DNA of 53,344 nucleotides from an uncultured Anaerolineae bacterium (GTDB lineage: Bacteria > Chloroflexota > Anaerolineae > Promineifilales > Promineifilaceae). The notes under the pieces were generated by a model. That model was not told the origin of the DNA and made no database searches. It saw only the letters and a list, made by a program, of their open reading frames with translations. Numbering within the stretch: the stretch's first letter is position 1; every line of letters begins with the position of its first letter. The stretch is taken from positions 1-53,344 of the forward strand of contig CALEAD010000001.1 in the NCBI GenBank assembly GCA_937943625.1, given 5' to 3'. This document shows, piece after piece, positions 25,412-33,812 of this stretch. Made by a program: the position numbers and the translations under genes.

Positions 25412-26097
25412 TGGACTATCGCAAACCCGTCACCTTTGGCGAAAATTGGTCGCCCAGCCGGTATAAGGTGTTGCCTTATTTTGCTGTGGAAAAAGCGGTG
25501 ATGGGGCAGCCTGGGGTGCATCGCATTTTAGATCTGGGCTGCGCAGCCGGGTGGAATATGAGCCGCTTTCGCCAGTACGGCCGTTGTCCCATCGGCATAG
25601 ACGTGGTTCCAGAGCGCGTGGCCCTGGCTGCCCATCATGGCCCGGTGGCCATTGCCTCCGGTTTGCAACTCCCCTTTGCTGACGAGAGCTTTGACCTCAT
25701 CTACATTCAACACGTCCTGCACCACATTGGCGACGTGGGGCAGGCATTGGCCGAGGTGCGCCGCTGCCTGCGACCGGACGGCGTGTTGTTCCTCGTGGAA
25801 ACGGCCGAAGATAACCCGATCATCCGCTGGGGGCGGCGGCTTTACCCGAAGTGGTTGGGCGATGAGGTAAATGCGCCTTTTTATTTTGCTGAATTGAAGA
25901 GAACGTTGGCCGAGTGTGGCTTTGTCGTGCAAACGGCGCAGCAGTACAGCGTCCTCTTCTGGCTCTGGGAGATTTTGCCTGACCAATTGCCCCTTATGGA
26001 AAAACTAACGCCACTGGTCGTGCCCATTGAGCAGCTTATGCTAAAATTCTTTCGTCACCAATCGGCCCATTGCTTCTACGTCGCGGTGAAAAGATGA
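25411..26097 (+). CDS. Class I SAM-dependent methyltransferase
   Basis: A 228-aa cytosolic enzyme with a Methyltransf_11-type core: motif I ILDLGCAAGWNMSRF (residues 39-53), motif II IGIDVVPERV, SFDLIYIQHVLHHIGD (motif IV) and LRPDGVLFLVE (motif VI). The N-terminal 35 residues and C-terminal helices are variable. The substrate is not predictable; position inside the glycan block suggests a sugar or lipid-linked intermediate. Start shares one base with the preceding stop (TAATG), with a GGGGAGG about 13 bases upstream. Its TGA overlaps the next ATG (ATGA), so this is a tightly coupled operon segment. Confidence 0.9.
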   Translation: MDYRKPVTFGENWSPSRYKVLPYFAVEKAVMGQPGVHRILDLGCAAGWNMSRFRQYGRCPIGIDVVPERVALAAHHGPVAIASGLQLPFADESFDLIYIQHVLHHIGDVGQALAEVRRCLRPDGVLFLVETAEDNPIIRWGRRLYPKWLGDEVNAPFYFAELKRTLAECGFVVQTAQQYSVLFWLWEILPDQLPLMEKLTPLVVPIEQLMLKFFRHQSAHCFYVAVKR

Positions 26098-27584
26098 AAA
26101 GCGCCAATCGTCAACCATCAATCACCCATCGTGAATGGCTGCTCATCGGCCTGTTGCTGATCATCATGCTGCTGAAGGGGGTGCTGTGGAGTCTGGCTTT
26201 TCCGCTCTGGCAAGGGCCAGATGAGGATGACCATTATGCGGTGATTCAATTTCTTGGCGAAAACGGCCGTTTGCCGGACGAAGCCGACATCTGGCTGCCC
26301 GACGAAGTGGCCCTGTCTCGTGAATTGGCTGACGTGGGGCGGCTGGATTACAACCCGGAGCAGCGGCAGGGCTGGAGCGGAACGACCGTAGGCCTGCGCG
26401 AAGCGGAATTTGACCAGGTGTCGTTGGCCGAACGCACCAGCACCGACCGGCGCATCACCGGCAAGCTCATGCACGCCACGCCGCTGTATTACATGATTGC
26501 CGCCATCCCTTACCGGCTGATTGGCTATGGTGAGAATTTGTTCGTAAGAATGCAGGTGCAGCGCCTCTTTGCCGTGCTGTTAAGCAGCCCCATTGTCATT
26601 ATCGCCTACCTGATCGCCCGGCTGCTTTTTCCCGCCAGCCAGACAATGCGATTGACGATTCCCACACTGGTTGCCTTTCAGCCGCAGTTGACGCAAATGA
26701 CGGCTGTTATCTCTGTAGACGGCCTCTTTTTTGTGCTGTACTCTCTGCTCATTTACCTCTGCCTGCTGGTGCTGCGCGATGGGCTGGGCTGGAAAACGGC
26801 CGTGGCCATCGGCCTTGTCTTCGCGGCCGCTTTTCTTATCAAGCCCACCATCAACGGCTTTGTGCCGCTGGTGGCGCTGGTGGTGCTGTACGATTGGTGG
26901 CGGCGTAAAGGAGCACGCTGGCGTGTCTTTTGGGCGGCAGTGTTAACGAACGCCATCATCTTGCCGCCCGCCCTCTGGTGGATGGCGCGCAGCTGGCGCA
27001 TCAACCAGGATTTGTTTTACTTCAATCCGGTCGTCAAAGGTCACCGCATCATCCAAAACCCGTTTTACGATTACCAATTTCTGCCCCACATGCTGGACTA
27101 TTACCAATCCGTGTGGGGCGGGATGTTTGTCACCTGGTGGGCGCACTTTGGCTGGGTGGATACACCGCTGCCCCCTTGGGTTTATGTTTTGTTGCGTGGG
27201 CTGACCCTGCTGGCGATCCTGGGGCTGGCGGGGAAATTAGCGCGAGATTGGGGAAAACGGCCGTCTTTCCTCGCCTGGCGCCTGGGCAAACGCATGGCTC
27301 CGGTCGTTGTCTGGCTCTTTCTGGCGCTGACGGTGCTGGTGCCGGTGCTGCTGCTCCAGGTGTATGACCTGACCTTCTGGTGGGATTATGGCAACGGACG
27401 CGGCCTGCAAGGGCGCTACTGGCTTGGCACCGTCGTGCCGATGCTGACCTTCTTCACCCTCGGCTTGCTCTTCCTTCTGCCCCGCCGCTGGCATCACGGC
27501 GCCCACTGGCTTCTCCGCCTGGGCATGATTTTATTGAACGTGGTTGCGTTATTGGGTTACATTTTGCCGCGCTACTATCTTTAG
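26094..27584 (+). CDS. DUF2142/GT-C-like polytopic membrane protein
   Basis: A 496-aa protein with about eleven membrane segments. The first outer loop carries QGPDEDDHY (Asp43, Glu44) and, further on, HATPLYYMIAAIPYR and a TAVISVDGLFFVLYS segment. This arrangement is typical of DUF2142-like predicted transferases distantly related to GT39. It is the intact relative of the remnant at 21752. Start ATG overlaps the methyltransferase stop as ATGA. Residues 3-14 are encoded by five heptad units (26103-26137), so the native N-terminus may have been shorter. Function is probably glycan assembly, unproven. Confidence 0.78.
   Translation: MKSANRQPSITHREWLLIGLLLIIMLLKGVLWSLAFPLWQGPDEDDHYAVIQFLGENGRLPDEADIWLPDEVALSRELADVGRLDYNPEQRQGWSGTTVGLREAEFDQVSLAERTSTDRRITGKLMHATPLYYMIAAIPYRLIGYGENLFVRMQVQRLFAVLLSSPIVIIAYLIARLLFPASQTMRLTIPTLVAFQPQLTQMTAVISVDGLFFVLYSLLIYLCLLVLRDGLGWKTAVAIGLVFAAAFLIKPTINGFVPLVALVVLYDWWRRKGARWRVFWAAVLTNAIILPPALWWMARSWRINQDLFYFNPVVKGHRIIQNPFYDYQFLPHMLDYYQSVWGGMFVTWWAHFGWVDTPLPPWVYVLLRGLTLLAILGLAGKLARDWGKRPSFLAWRLGKRMAPVVVWLFLALTVLVPVLLLQVYDLTFWWDYGNGRGLQGRYWLGTVVPMLTFFTLGLLFLLPRRWHHGAHWLLRLGMILLNVVALLGYILPRYYL
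26103..26137. repeat. Heptad repeat at N-terminus
   Basis: GCCAATC, GTCAACC, ATCAATC, ACCCATC, GTGAATG. Translated as NRQPSITHRE just before the first membrane segment. Confidence 0.8.
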
Positions 27585-27605
27585 CTGGGGTGACGAGGTG
27601 ACGGG

Positions 27606-29345
27606 GTGAAGCGTTCACAATTCACAATTCACAATTTACAATTCACAATTCCCGTGTTACTTTTCCTCGCTCTGCTGCTCCTCCTCGCCTTTGGCCAATG
27701 GCGCACCACCGCTGCTGGGCCGCAGGTGCAGGTTCCCATGTTCTACGACGCCCACTACCTGTACCCACGCCCCTGGACGCAAGCGCAGGCTGCGCCCGGC
27801 GTGCCCGACCCCTTCCCGGTGGCCTTTTACGGCGCCAATGCCATTAGCCAGAGCTTTATCAGCAGCGTGGACAGGCTAACGGCCGTTGAAACCTGGCTGC
27901 GTGCTCCTGCCTACGGCCGTGTGCTGGTGGCGCTGGCCGACGAAACCGGCCTGCTCTATAGCGGTCAGGTAGATTTTGGCGAACGGTCGTCTGGCCAATA
28001 TCACCGCTTCACCTTCCTGCCCATCAGCAACGCCAAAGGGCGCGAATTCACCCTGATCCTGACTGCGCCAGAGGCGACGGCGGGCGCGCCAGCCATCGCG
28101 CGCGTGGTGGGCGGCGACCGGCTGGGCGGCCCGCTGCGCCTGAACGAGTTCCAGCGCCCCGGCAACCTGGAACTGCGCACCTACGCTCCCGACCGCGCCG
28201 CGCTGGACGCCCTGGCGGAGCAACTGCTGCCCGCCGTCTTCCGCCTGCGCCTGCAACAGTACAAGCCGGAGCCGTTCAAGGGCAACCTTTTTGCCACTTT
28301 GCTGGCATTCTCATTGGCACTGACTGGCCTGTTTCTCGTCCTGGCGCGGCCAGTGGGCACATCCTGGCAAGCGGCCGTTTTCTGGCTGTTAACTGGTCTG
28401 TTGGCGCTTTTCCTAGTCTGGCAAATTGGCAGCGGCCGTGTGTGGTTGCCTTTTCCCTGGCAGGCCGCGCGGCTGGCAGCCGCGCCTTCGCCGGCGGCGA
28501 CCGTTTCCGCGCAAACCCCTATCAGCGACGACTACCGCATCACCCACGACCTGACGGCCGTTCTCTGGACGGCGGAACGGCTGCCGGAGAAGCGATTTGT
28601 GACCACTGAACTGGCCGACTATCCGGCCATCCGCGTCCCAACGGACTCCGCTCTGGAGTATGCCCTGGATGTGCCGCGCAACGGCCGTTTTCGCGCTGGC
28701 GTGCAGTTGGCAGGTGAAGGGGCGCTGCGCTTTGTGGTGACGTTCAATGGCCAGGTGTGGGCGGAAACGGCCGTTGCCGCTGCCGACAGCCTACAGTGGC
28801 TAGAAGCTGACCTGGCCCCCTGGCAGGGGCAGGGCGGCATCCTGCGCCTGACCACCGAACCGCTGGCAGGCGCACCGGGTGGCCTCTGGCTGATGCCGCA
28901 GTTATTAGCACGGATGGATTGGCTGCTGGTAGAATTGCCTGCCAGGGCAACCCCAGTCCACTACCTTTATGACAATGGCGTGACGTTGGCGGGTTATACC
29001 ATCGAACCGATGCAGCCACAGCCGGGTGATAGGGTGGAGGTGACATTGTACTGGCGCGGGGAACGGCGGTTGCGCCAAAATGCCATCGTCTTCCTGCACG
29101 CCCTCAACCAGGATGGTAAACTGGTCTCGCAGAGCGACAGCCAGCCGGTACAAAACAGCTATCCGCTCACTAACTGGTCACCTGATGTCCTCATCGCCGA
29201 TGCCCATACCTTCACCTGGCCCGCCGGCGCGCTTACCCAACTCGCCGTTGGCCTTTACGACCCCGTCACTATGGTCCGCTGGCCCGTCACCGACCCTGAT
29301 GGCGTGCCAGTGCCTGATAACCAGGCTATTTTGCCCGTGCGTTGA
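27606..29345 (+). CDS. Membrane protein with extracytoplasmic beta domains and the shared C-terminal module
   Basis: A 579-aa protein without GT39 motifs. Layout: one N-terminal membrane helix (residues 15-30), an extracytoplasmic part of about 190 residues, two adjacent membrane helices (about 228-275), a second extracytoplasmic beta-rich part, then the shared module (VEVTLYWRGERRLRQNAIVFLHALNQDG ... LAVGLYDP). I do not recognise the other domains. Start: GTG at 27606, with residues 4-16 (SQFTIHNLQFTIP) encoded by the heptad repeat; no Shine-Dalgarno. It shows that the module can be carried by proteins other than transferases, which argues for a binding or sorting role. Confidence 0.72.
   Translation: MKRSQFTIHNLQFTIPVLLFLALLLLLAFGQWRTTAAGPQVQVPMFYDAHYLYPRPWTQAQAAPGVPDPFPVAFYGANAISQSFISSVDRLTAVETWLRAPAYGRVLVALADETGLLYSGQVDFGERSSGQYHRFTFLPISNAKGREFTLILTAPEATAGAPAIARVVGGDRLGGPLRLNEFQRPGNLELRTYAPDRAALDALAEQLLPAVFRLRLQQYKPEPFKGNLFATLLAFSLALTGLFLVLARPVGTSWQAAVFWLLTGLLALFLVWQIGSGRVWLPFPWQAARLAAAPSPAATVSAQTPISDDYRITHDLTAVLWTAERLPEKRFVTTELADYPAIRVPTDSALEYALDVPRNGRFRAGVQLAGEGALRFVVTFNGQVWAETAVAAADSLQWLEADLAPWQGQGGILRLTTEPLAGAPGGLWLMPQLLARMDWLLVELPARATPVHYLYDNGVTLAGYTIEPMQPQPGDRVEVTLYWRGERRLRQNAIVFLHALNQDGKLVSQSDSQPVQNSYPLTNWSPDVLIADAHTFTWPAGALTQLAVGLYDPVTMVRWPVTDPDGVPVPDNQAILPVR
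27613..27654. repeat. Heptad repeat at N-terminus, ATTCACA type
   Basis: GTTCACA, ATTCACA, ATTCACA, ATTTACA, ATTCACA, ATTCCCG, starting seven bases after the GTG start. It encodes FTIHN-type peptides as at 9246 and 18422. Confidence 0.92.
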
Positions 29346-29362
29346 GGAACAGATAGTTCGAT

Positions 29363-29417
29363 GGCTGGTTGGACGGTTTGTTAGCCAACCCAACCAACCC
29401 AACCAACCCAACCAACC
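29363..29417. repeat. CCAAC-rich repeat abutting a start codon
   Basis: GGCTGGTTGG followed by CCAACCCAA-type 9-nt units that run directly into the ATG at 29418. It replaces any ribosome-binding site. Confidence 0.85.
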
Positions 29418-30701
29418 ATGATTCCCCGCCTGCAAACCCTCCTCCGCTCTGGCGACGCTCGCGATGGCGCGTTGATGGCCAGCGTCACCCTCATTGCTGG
29501 GGCGTTTGATTACCTGGTGCTGCTGGTGGCAGGGCTACTGCTGCCCAACGCGGCGGCCATCGCTTTCCTGGCTGTCATGAACCTGCTGAAAATCGGCGAG
29601 CAGGCAACCTGGGTGATTCGCAATGTGGCCGCCTACTACACGGCCGAACTGGCCATCCGCCCGGAGGCGCAAGCGCGCATCGGCGCATTTTTGCGCGACC
29701 GCTGGCGCTGGGCCTGGCGTTGGGGGGGGCTGGTGGCCGGGCTGTTCATTCTGGCTGCGCCGCTGACCAATCGGCTCATCAATGCCAACTCCACCCCGGC
29801 GGTGATGGCAGCCGGACTGGCCCTGCTGCTCTTTTTTGTGCGGCCGGTAACGGATGGTGTGCTGCAAGGCACGCAGCATTTCTTGGGCCTGGGCGCGGTG
29901 GTGGTGTTTCAGGCGGTACTGCGCTTTGGCTTAACGGCCGTACTCATCTGGCTTGGTCTGGAGTTGGTGGGCGCGGTGCTGGCGCTGCCGCTGGCCGCCG
30001 GATTGGCTTTGCTGCTGGCCCTCTGGCTGCTGCGCCCCTATTTCCGCGCTCCTCGCGCGGCGGTGCAAAAAGTCAGCCTGCGCTATTCCGGCCTGACGCT
30101 GCTGGGGCTGCTCGCCTTTGCCGTGCTGGTATACAGCGACGCCATCCTGGTCAATCGCATCTTCCCCGAAGCAATAGCCGGGCAATATACGCCCATCAAC
30201 GTCCTGGCGCGAATTAACCTCTTTGTGCCGCTGGCATTGGGATTAGTGCTGTTCCCCAAGGCAACGCAGCGCCATGCCCTGGGGCGAGACGCGCGGCCGA
30301 TGCTGTTGCTGACGTTGGCGGCGACGCTGCTGCCGGGTTTGGCGTTAACGGCCGTTTACTTTCTCTTCTCCGACCCACTCATAGAACTGGTTTTTCGTGG
30401 CCAATACGCGCCCCTTGGCACGCTGCTCGGCTGGGTGGGGCTGGCGACAACACTGTTTGCCGGCGTAAACATCTGGTTGAACTATGCGCTGTCGTTGGGG
30501 AAACGGCCGTTTGTTTTCCTGCTTGCCCTCATCGCCATCGGCCAGATTGCCGCCATTTCCCTCCTGGCCCACACGTTGACCATCCTCGCCATTGTCCTGG
30601 TTACGGCCGGGCTGCTGGCCAATCTGGCCGGAATTGCCCTACTGCTTGCCCCAACGCAGGTGAATCGGCCACAAAGCCCAGGGCGCGCTGCTGGTTCCTG
30701 A
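29418..30701 (+). CDS. MOP-superfamily oligosaccharide flippase (Wzx-like)
   Basis: A 427-aa protein with about twelve membrane segments and the two-bundle layout of polysaccharide transporters. Supporting segments are SVTLIAGAFDYLVLLVAGLLLP near the start, YSDAILVNRIFP with a charged residue within a helix (residues 238-249), LFPKATQRHA, and VFRGQYAPLGTLLGWVGLAT. It probably flips lipid-linked glycans assembled by the neighbouring enzymes. ATG is preceded only by CCAACC repeats. A serine/proline tail follows the last helix. Confidence 0.82.
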   Translation: MIPRLQTLLRSGDARDGALMASVTLIAGAFDYLVLLVAGLLLPNAAAIAFLAVMNLLKIGEQATWVIRNVAAYYTAELAIRPEAQARIGAFLRDRWRWAWRWGGLVAGLFILAAPLTNRLINANSTPAVMAAGLALLLFFVRPVTDGVLQGTQHFLGLGAVVVFQAVLRFGLTAVLIWLGLELVGAVLALPLAAGLALLLALWLLRPYFRAPRAAVQKVSLRYSGLTLLGLLAFAVLVYSDAILVNRIFPEAIAGQYTPINVLARINLFVPLALGLVLFPKATQRHALGRDARPMLLLTLAATLLPGLALTAVYFLFSDPLIELVFRGQYAPLGTLLGWVGLATTLFAGVNIWLNYALSLGKRPFVFLLALIAIGQIAAISLLAHTLTILAIVLVTAGLLANLAGIALLLAPTQVNRPQSPGRAAGS

Positions 30702-30750
30702 CGAGGGCATTGGCTATACTTTAGTGACTCAAGCAAGCAACCAACCAACC

Positions 30751-31635
30751 ATGCTAACCTGCTCAATCGGCATTACCGCCTACAATGAAGAGGCCAACAT
30801 TGGCAAATTACTGCAACTGATTCTTGATCAGCGGCTGCAAACAGTTGCCATCAGCGAAATCATTGTCGTTGCCTCTGGCTGTACTGACCATACGGAAGAG
30901 ATCGTGCGCGAATTTGCCCGGCGCGACAGCCGTATTCGCCTGCTCGTCCAACCCCAACGTGAAGGTAAAGCCTCCGCCATGAACCTGTTCATCCGCGAAG
31001 CACGGGAAAATGTGCTGATTTTGTGCAGTGCCGATTTGCAGCCCAGCCTGGACGCGGTCGAACAACTCATCGCCCCCTTTGCTGACCCGGAAGTGGCAAT
31101 GACCGGCTGTCACCCGGTGCCGGTCAACAACCCGAATAGCTTTATGGGCTTTGCCGTCCATTTGCAATGGCGGCTGCACCACGAGCTGAATATGGCGGGC
31201 GGCTTTAAGGGGGGCGAGATGGTGGGTTTTCGGCGAGTATTCGCGCGCATTCCTTACCATACGGCCGTTGACGAAGCCAGCGTCGAGCCTATTGTGCGCG
31301 GGCAGGGCTACAAAGTACAGTATTGCCCGCAGGCCATCGTCTACAACAAAGGGCCAGAAACGGTCGCCGACTTTATCCGCCAGCGCCGCCGCATTTACGC
31401 CGGGCATCTCGACCTGGCAAACCTGCTTGGCTACAAAGTTAGCACCATGTCCGGTGGCAAAATTGTCACCTTGCTGCTTAAAAATTTAGACTGGCGGCCC
31501 AAACAATTACTTTGGGCGGTGGGCGTGGTAGCGTTGGAGAGTTACGGCCGTTACCTCGGTCGCCGCGACTACAAAAATAAGCGAAACCACACTGTCTGGG
31601 AGATTGCCACCACAACCAAGCAGCTAGTCGAGTAG
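30751..31635 (+). CDS. Family 2 glycosyltransferase
   Basis: A 294-aa GT2 enzyme: SIGITAYNEEANIGKLL, IIVVASGCTDHTEEI, LVQPQREGKASAMN (nucleotide-sugar part), then LCSADLQPSLDAV where the first acid of the usual DxD is Ser. Later GGEMVGFRR and DEASVEPIVRGQGY form the acceptor part, and the RQRRRIYAGH motif matches processive-type synthases, but the long C-terminal membrane region is missing apart from one weak hydrophobic stretch. Upstream GTG at 30724 is an alternative start; ATG 30751 fits the family better. CCAACC repeats precede it, with no Shine-Dalgarno. A weak TATACT lies at 30715-30720. Confidence 0.87.
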   Translation: MLTCSIGITAYNEEANIGKLLQLILDQRLQTVAISEIIVVASGCTDHTEEIVREFARRDSRIRLLVQPQREGKASAMNLFIREARENVLILCSADLQPSLDAVEQLIAPFADPEVAMTGCHPVPVNNPNSFMGFAVHLQWRLHHELNMAGGFKGGEMVGFRRVFARIPYHTAVDEASVEPIVRGQGYKVQYCPQAIVYNKGPETVADFIRQRRRIYAGHLDLANLLGYKVSTMSGGKIVTLLLKNLDWRPKQLLWAVGVVALESYGRYLGRRDYKNKRNHTVWEIATTTKQLVE

Positions 31636-31659
31636 TCGAGTAGTCCAATTGTCAATCCT

Positions 31660-32763
31660 ATGAATTCCATGCCCGGCGTGCTTGCGCGCATCCCCCTCTT
31701 TCAGGCCTACCGCCGCTTTGGCCGGCCGAAAATGCTACCTATCAACATCACCCTCTCCCCTTCGCCCAAGTGCAACTCCCGCTGCCTCACCTGCAACATC
31801 TGGATGAAGCGCGAAAACGAGTTGACCCTGGCTGAATGGGATAAAACCCTGGCCTCCCTGGGAACTGCCCCCTACTGGTTCACCATCAGCGGCGGCGAAC
31901 CGCTCATGTTCCCCGGTATCGTCGAATTGGCGAAGCTGGCCTACAAACATTGCCAGCCCGGCATCATCAACATTCCCACCAACGGCATCCTCAACAGCGG
32001 CCCAGAGCGCGTGCGCGCCATTTTGGAAAGCTGCCCCAATAGCCAATTGATCATCAACCTCTCCCTCGATGGCGTGGGCGAAAAGCATGATTTCATTCGT
32101 GGCGTTGCTGGCAACTTTGAGAAGTTTGAGGAGCGGCTAGAGCAATACCTGGCGCTGCGCCGCGAATTCCCCAACTTCATCGTGGGTATCCACTCCGTCA
32201 TCTCTGTCTTTAGCGTCGGCCACCTGGACGAACTGATCGCCTATGCCGACCAATCCGGCGCAGACCAGTTCATCACCGAAATTGCCGAGCCGCGCGTGGA
32301 ATTGGATACCGTCGGTTTGCCCATCACCCCCAGCCCGGAAGAGTATGCCGCTGCGATTGATCGCCTGATCGCTTACGTTAACAGCAAGCGGTACAAAGGC
32401 GTGGCCCGCATCACCGAGGCGTTCCGCGTGGAGTATTACAGGCTGGTGAAGCGCATTTTGGACGAGCAAGACCAGGTGATTGCCTGCTATGCCGGTTGGG
32501 CCAGCGCCCACATCTACGCCGATGGCACCGTCTGGCCCTGCTGTGTGCGCGCCGACAACCTGGGCAACCTGCGCGACCACAACTACGACTTTAAGAAAAT
32601 CTGGTTTGGCGAGAAAATTAAGGAGGTGCGGCGCAGCATCGCCGCCAAAGAATGCCACTGCCCATTGGCGAACGCCAGCTACACCAACATGCTGATGGAC
32701 GTGCCCACCGTCTCCCGCGTCGGTATGAAAGTAATCAAACCTGATACAATAGAGGTGCGATAG
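31660..32763 (+). CDS. Radical SAM enzyme with SPASM-like C-terminus
   Basis: A 367-aa enzyme. The 4Fe-4S cluster motif is CNSRCLTC (Cys38, Cys42, Cys45). TISGGEPLMFP, NIPTNGIL and LIINLSLDG follow as in the radical SAM barrel. After residue 270 come Cys residues in IACYAGWASAHIYADGTVWPCC and ECHCPLA, as in SPASM domains that bind auxiliary clusters. Substrate not predictable; in glycan blocks such proteins are often sugar- or peptide-modifying. Start ATG 31660 (a second ATG lies at 31669), with no Shine-Dalgarno. It has no ACGGCCGT octamer, in contrast with the genes before it. Confidence 0.87.
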   Translation: MNSMPGVLARIPLFQAYRRFGRPKMLPINITLSPSPKCNSRCLTCNIWMKRENELTLAEWDKTLASLGTAPYWFTISGGEPLMFPGIVELAKLAYKHCQPGIINIPTNGILNSGPERVRAILESCPNSQLIINLSLDGVGEKHDFIRGVAGNFEKFEERLEQYLALRREFPNFIVGIHSVISVFSVGHLDELIAYADQSGADQFITEIAEPRVELDTVGLPITPSPEEYAAAIDRLIAYVNSKRYKGVARITEAFRVEYYRLVKRILDEQDQVIACYAGWASAHIYADGTVWPCCVRADNLGNLRDHNYDFKKIWFGEKIKEVRRSIAAKECHCPLANASYTNMLMDVPTVSRVGMKVIKPDTIEVR

Positions 32764-32828
32764 GTGGGTAAATTTTAATACGAAGGGACGAAGGAACAAA
32801 GGGACAGAGGTGTATTGAGGTTTCTGTC

Positions 32829-32847
32829 TTCCCACTGTGGGAATTTT
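32829..32847 (+). terminator. Weak hairpin followed by TTTT
   Basis: A 6-bp stem (TTCCCA / TGGGAA, 3-base loop) followed by TTTT at 32844-32847. It lies between the radical SAM gene and the DUF433 gene. It could end the glycan operon or form an operator for the following pair. Confidence 0.3.
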
Positions 32848-32860
32848 GTGGAGGCGCGAG

Positions 32861-33085
32861 ATGATGAATTTAGATCGAATTACATTTGATCCGCAAATCA
32901 TGGCCGGTCAGGCATGCATTCGGGGGATGCGCATTCCTGTCTCGTTGGTGGTGAATTTGGTAGCGCATGGCAAGCGGTTCGATGAGATCATTGAAGAGTA
33001 TCCCGATTTAGAAATTGCTGATATTCAACAAGCGCTCTCTTACGCTGCCTGGTTGACCCGTGAACAGGTGTATGCTTACGCCTGA
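32861..33085 (+). CDS. DUF433 family protein (predicted antitoxin)
   Basis: A 74-aa protein. It matches DUF433: ITFDPQIMAGQACIRGMRIPVSLVV followed by a helical part with IIEEYPDLEIADIQQALSYA, a small winged-helix/MerR-like DNA-binding fold. In many genomes it sits just upstream of a DUF5615 PIN-like gene and is regarded as the antitoxin. Start: GGAGG six bases upstream of ATG 32861, one of the clear ribosome-binding sites in the window. The stop is 13 nt before the partner's likely start. Confidence 0.88.
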   Translation: MMNLDRITFDPQIMAGQACIRGMRIPVSLVVNLVAHGKRFDEIIEEYPDLEIADIQQALSYAAWLTREQVYAYA

Positions 33086-33098
33086 ATTTGCTGTTGCG

Positions 33099-33464
33099 AT
33101 GAAATTTCTATCAGACATGGGTATTTCACAACGCACTGTTGACTGGTTGCGGAGTGAAGGATTTGAGGCGATTCATTTACGCGAACAGGGTTTGCAGAGA
33201 TTACCTGACCCTGATATTTTGCAGAAGGCGCGGGCTGAACGACGAATTTTGCTAACGGTTGATCTGGATTTTGGTTATTTGTTGGCTGTCAGTGGGATGA
33301 ATTTGCCAAGTGTGATTCTGTTTCGTCTATCAGACGAGCGCGCCGAAACGATTAATAGGCGACTGCGTGAAGTATTAGCGCATTATTCAGACTCCTTAGA
33401 TGCCGGCGCGATGATCACCGTCACGGATCGAAGTATCCGGGTTCGGCATTTGCCGATTTTATGA
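33099..33464 (+). CDS. DUF5615 PIN-like protein (predicted toxin nuclease)
   Basis: A 121-aa protein of the DUF5615 PIN-like family. MKFLSDMGIS puts the first acidic residue at Asp6, and LLTVDLDFGYLLA (around residues 50-62) supplies the acidic pair expected at a metal-binding nuclease site; AMITVTDRSIRVRHLPI forms the end. It probably cleaves RNA when not bound by the DUF433 protein (family-based). Alternative starts are ATG 33072 and GTG 33060, the latter overlapping the antitoxin gene. I prefer 33099 because family members begin with MKFL. No octamer palindromes occur in the pair. Confidence 0.82.
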   Translation: MKFLSDMGISQRTVDWLRSEGFEAIHLREQGLQRLPDPDILQKARAERRILLTVDLDFGYLLAVSGMNLPSVILFRLSDERAETINRRLREVLAHYSDSLDAGAMITVTDRSIRVRHLPIL

Positions 33465-33483
33465 GTGACGTGGGATGAGAATT

Positions 33484-33768
33484 ATGGCTTTTGACTGGTT
33501 GAATAAATTCCATAAGGAGATGGAAAAACCGGAGAACTACGCCGAGAAGACGTTAGCGCAGTACCGCCTGGGCATGAAGGCGAAAGGTTCGATTGCTGGG
33601 GTGGCGATTGTGCCAGATGAGAATGGGTGTGAAGTGAGTAAAGAGCTGGACGCAACGGCCGTTTACCACCCCGATGACGCCCCCTATCTCCCTCTAACCG
33701 GCTGTACGAAAGGGCGCAAGTGTGGTTGTGTTTACCGACCGGTAATGAGCTATCAAATTGACGATTGA
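33484..33768 (+). CDS. Small Cys-containing protein of unknown function
   Basis: A 94-aa protein I do not recognise. An amphipathic N-terminal part (MAFDWLNKFHKEMEKP) precedes a middle beta-like stretch (SIAGVAIVPDENGCEV). The end carries DDAPYLPLTGCTKGRKCGCVYRPV, with three Cys in CxxxxxCxC spacing that could bind a metal. It contains one octamer palindrome (33656), unlike the two genes before it, so it looks native. ATG 33475 is an alternative start, three codons upstream. It is probably a real gene because of the ordered composition and the tight fit between neighbours. Confidence 0.6.
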   Translation: MAFDWLNKFHKEMEKPENYAEKTLAQYRLGMKAKGSIAGVAIVPDENGCEVSKELDATAVYHPDDAPYLPLTGCTKGRKCGCVYRPVMSYQIDD

Positions 33769-33812
33769 CAATTTGACTACCAGACCACACGACTACCAGA
33801 CTACACGACTAC

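Noticed and set aside
32137..32901. 254-codon minus-strand open frame over the radical SAM gene
   Set aside because: Antisense to conserved Cys and SPASM motifs; no independent support.
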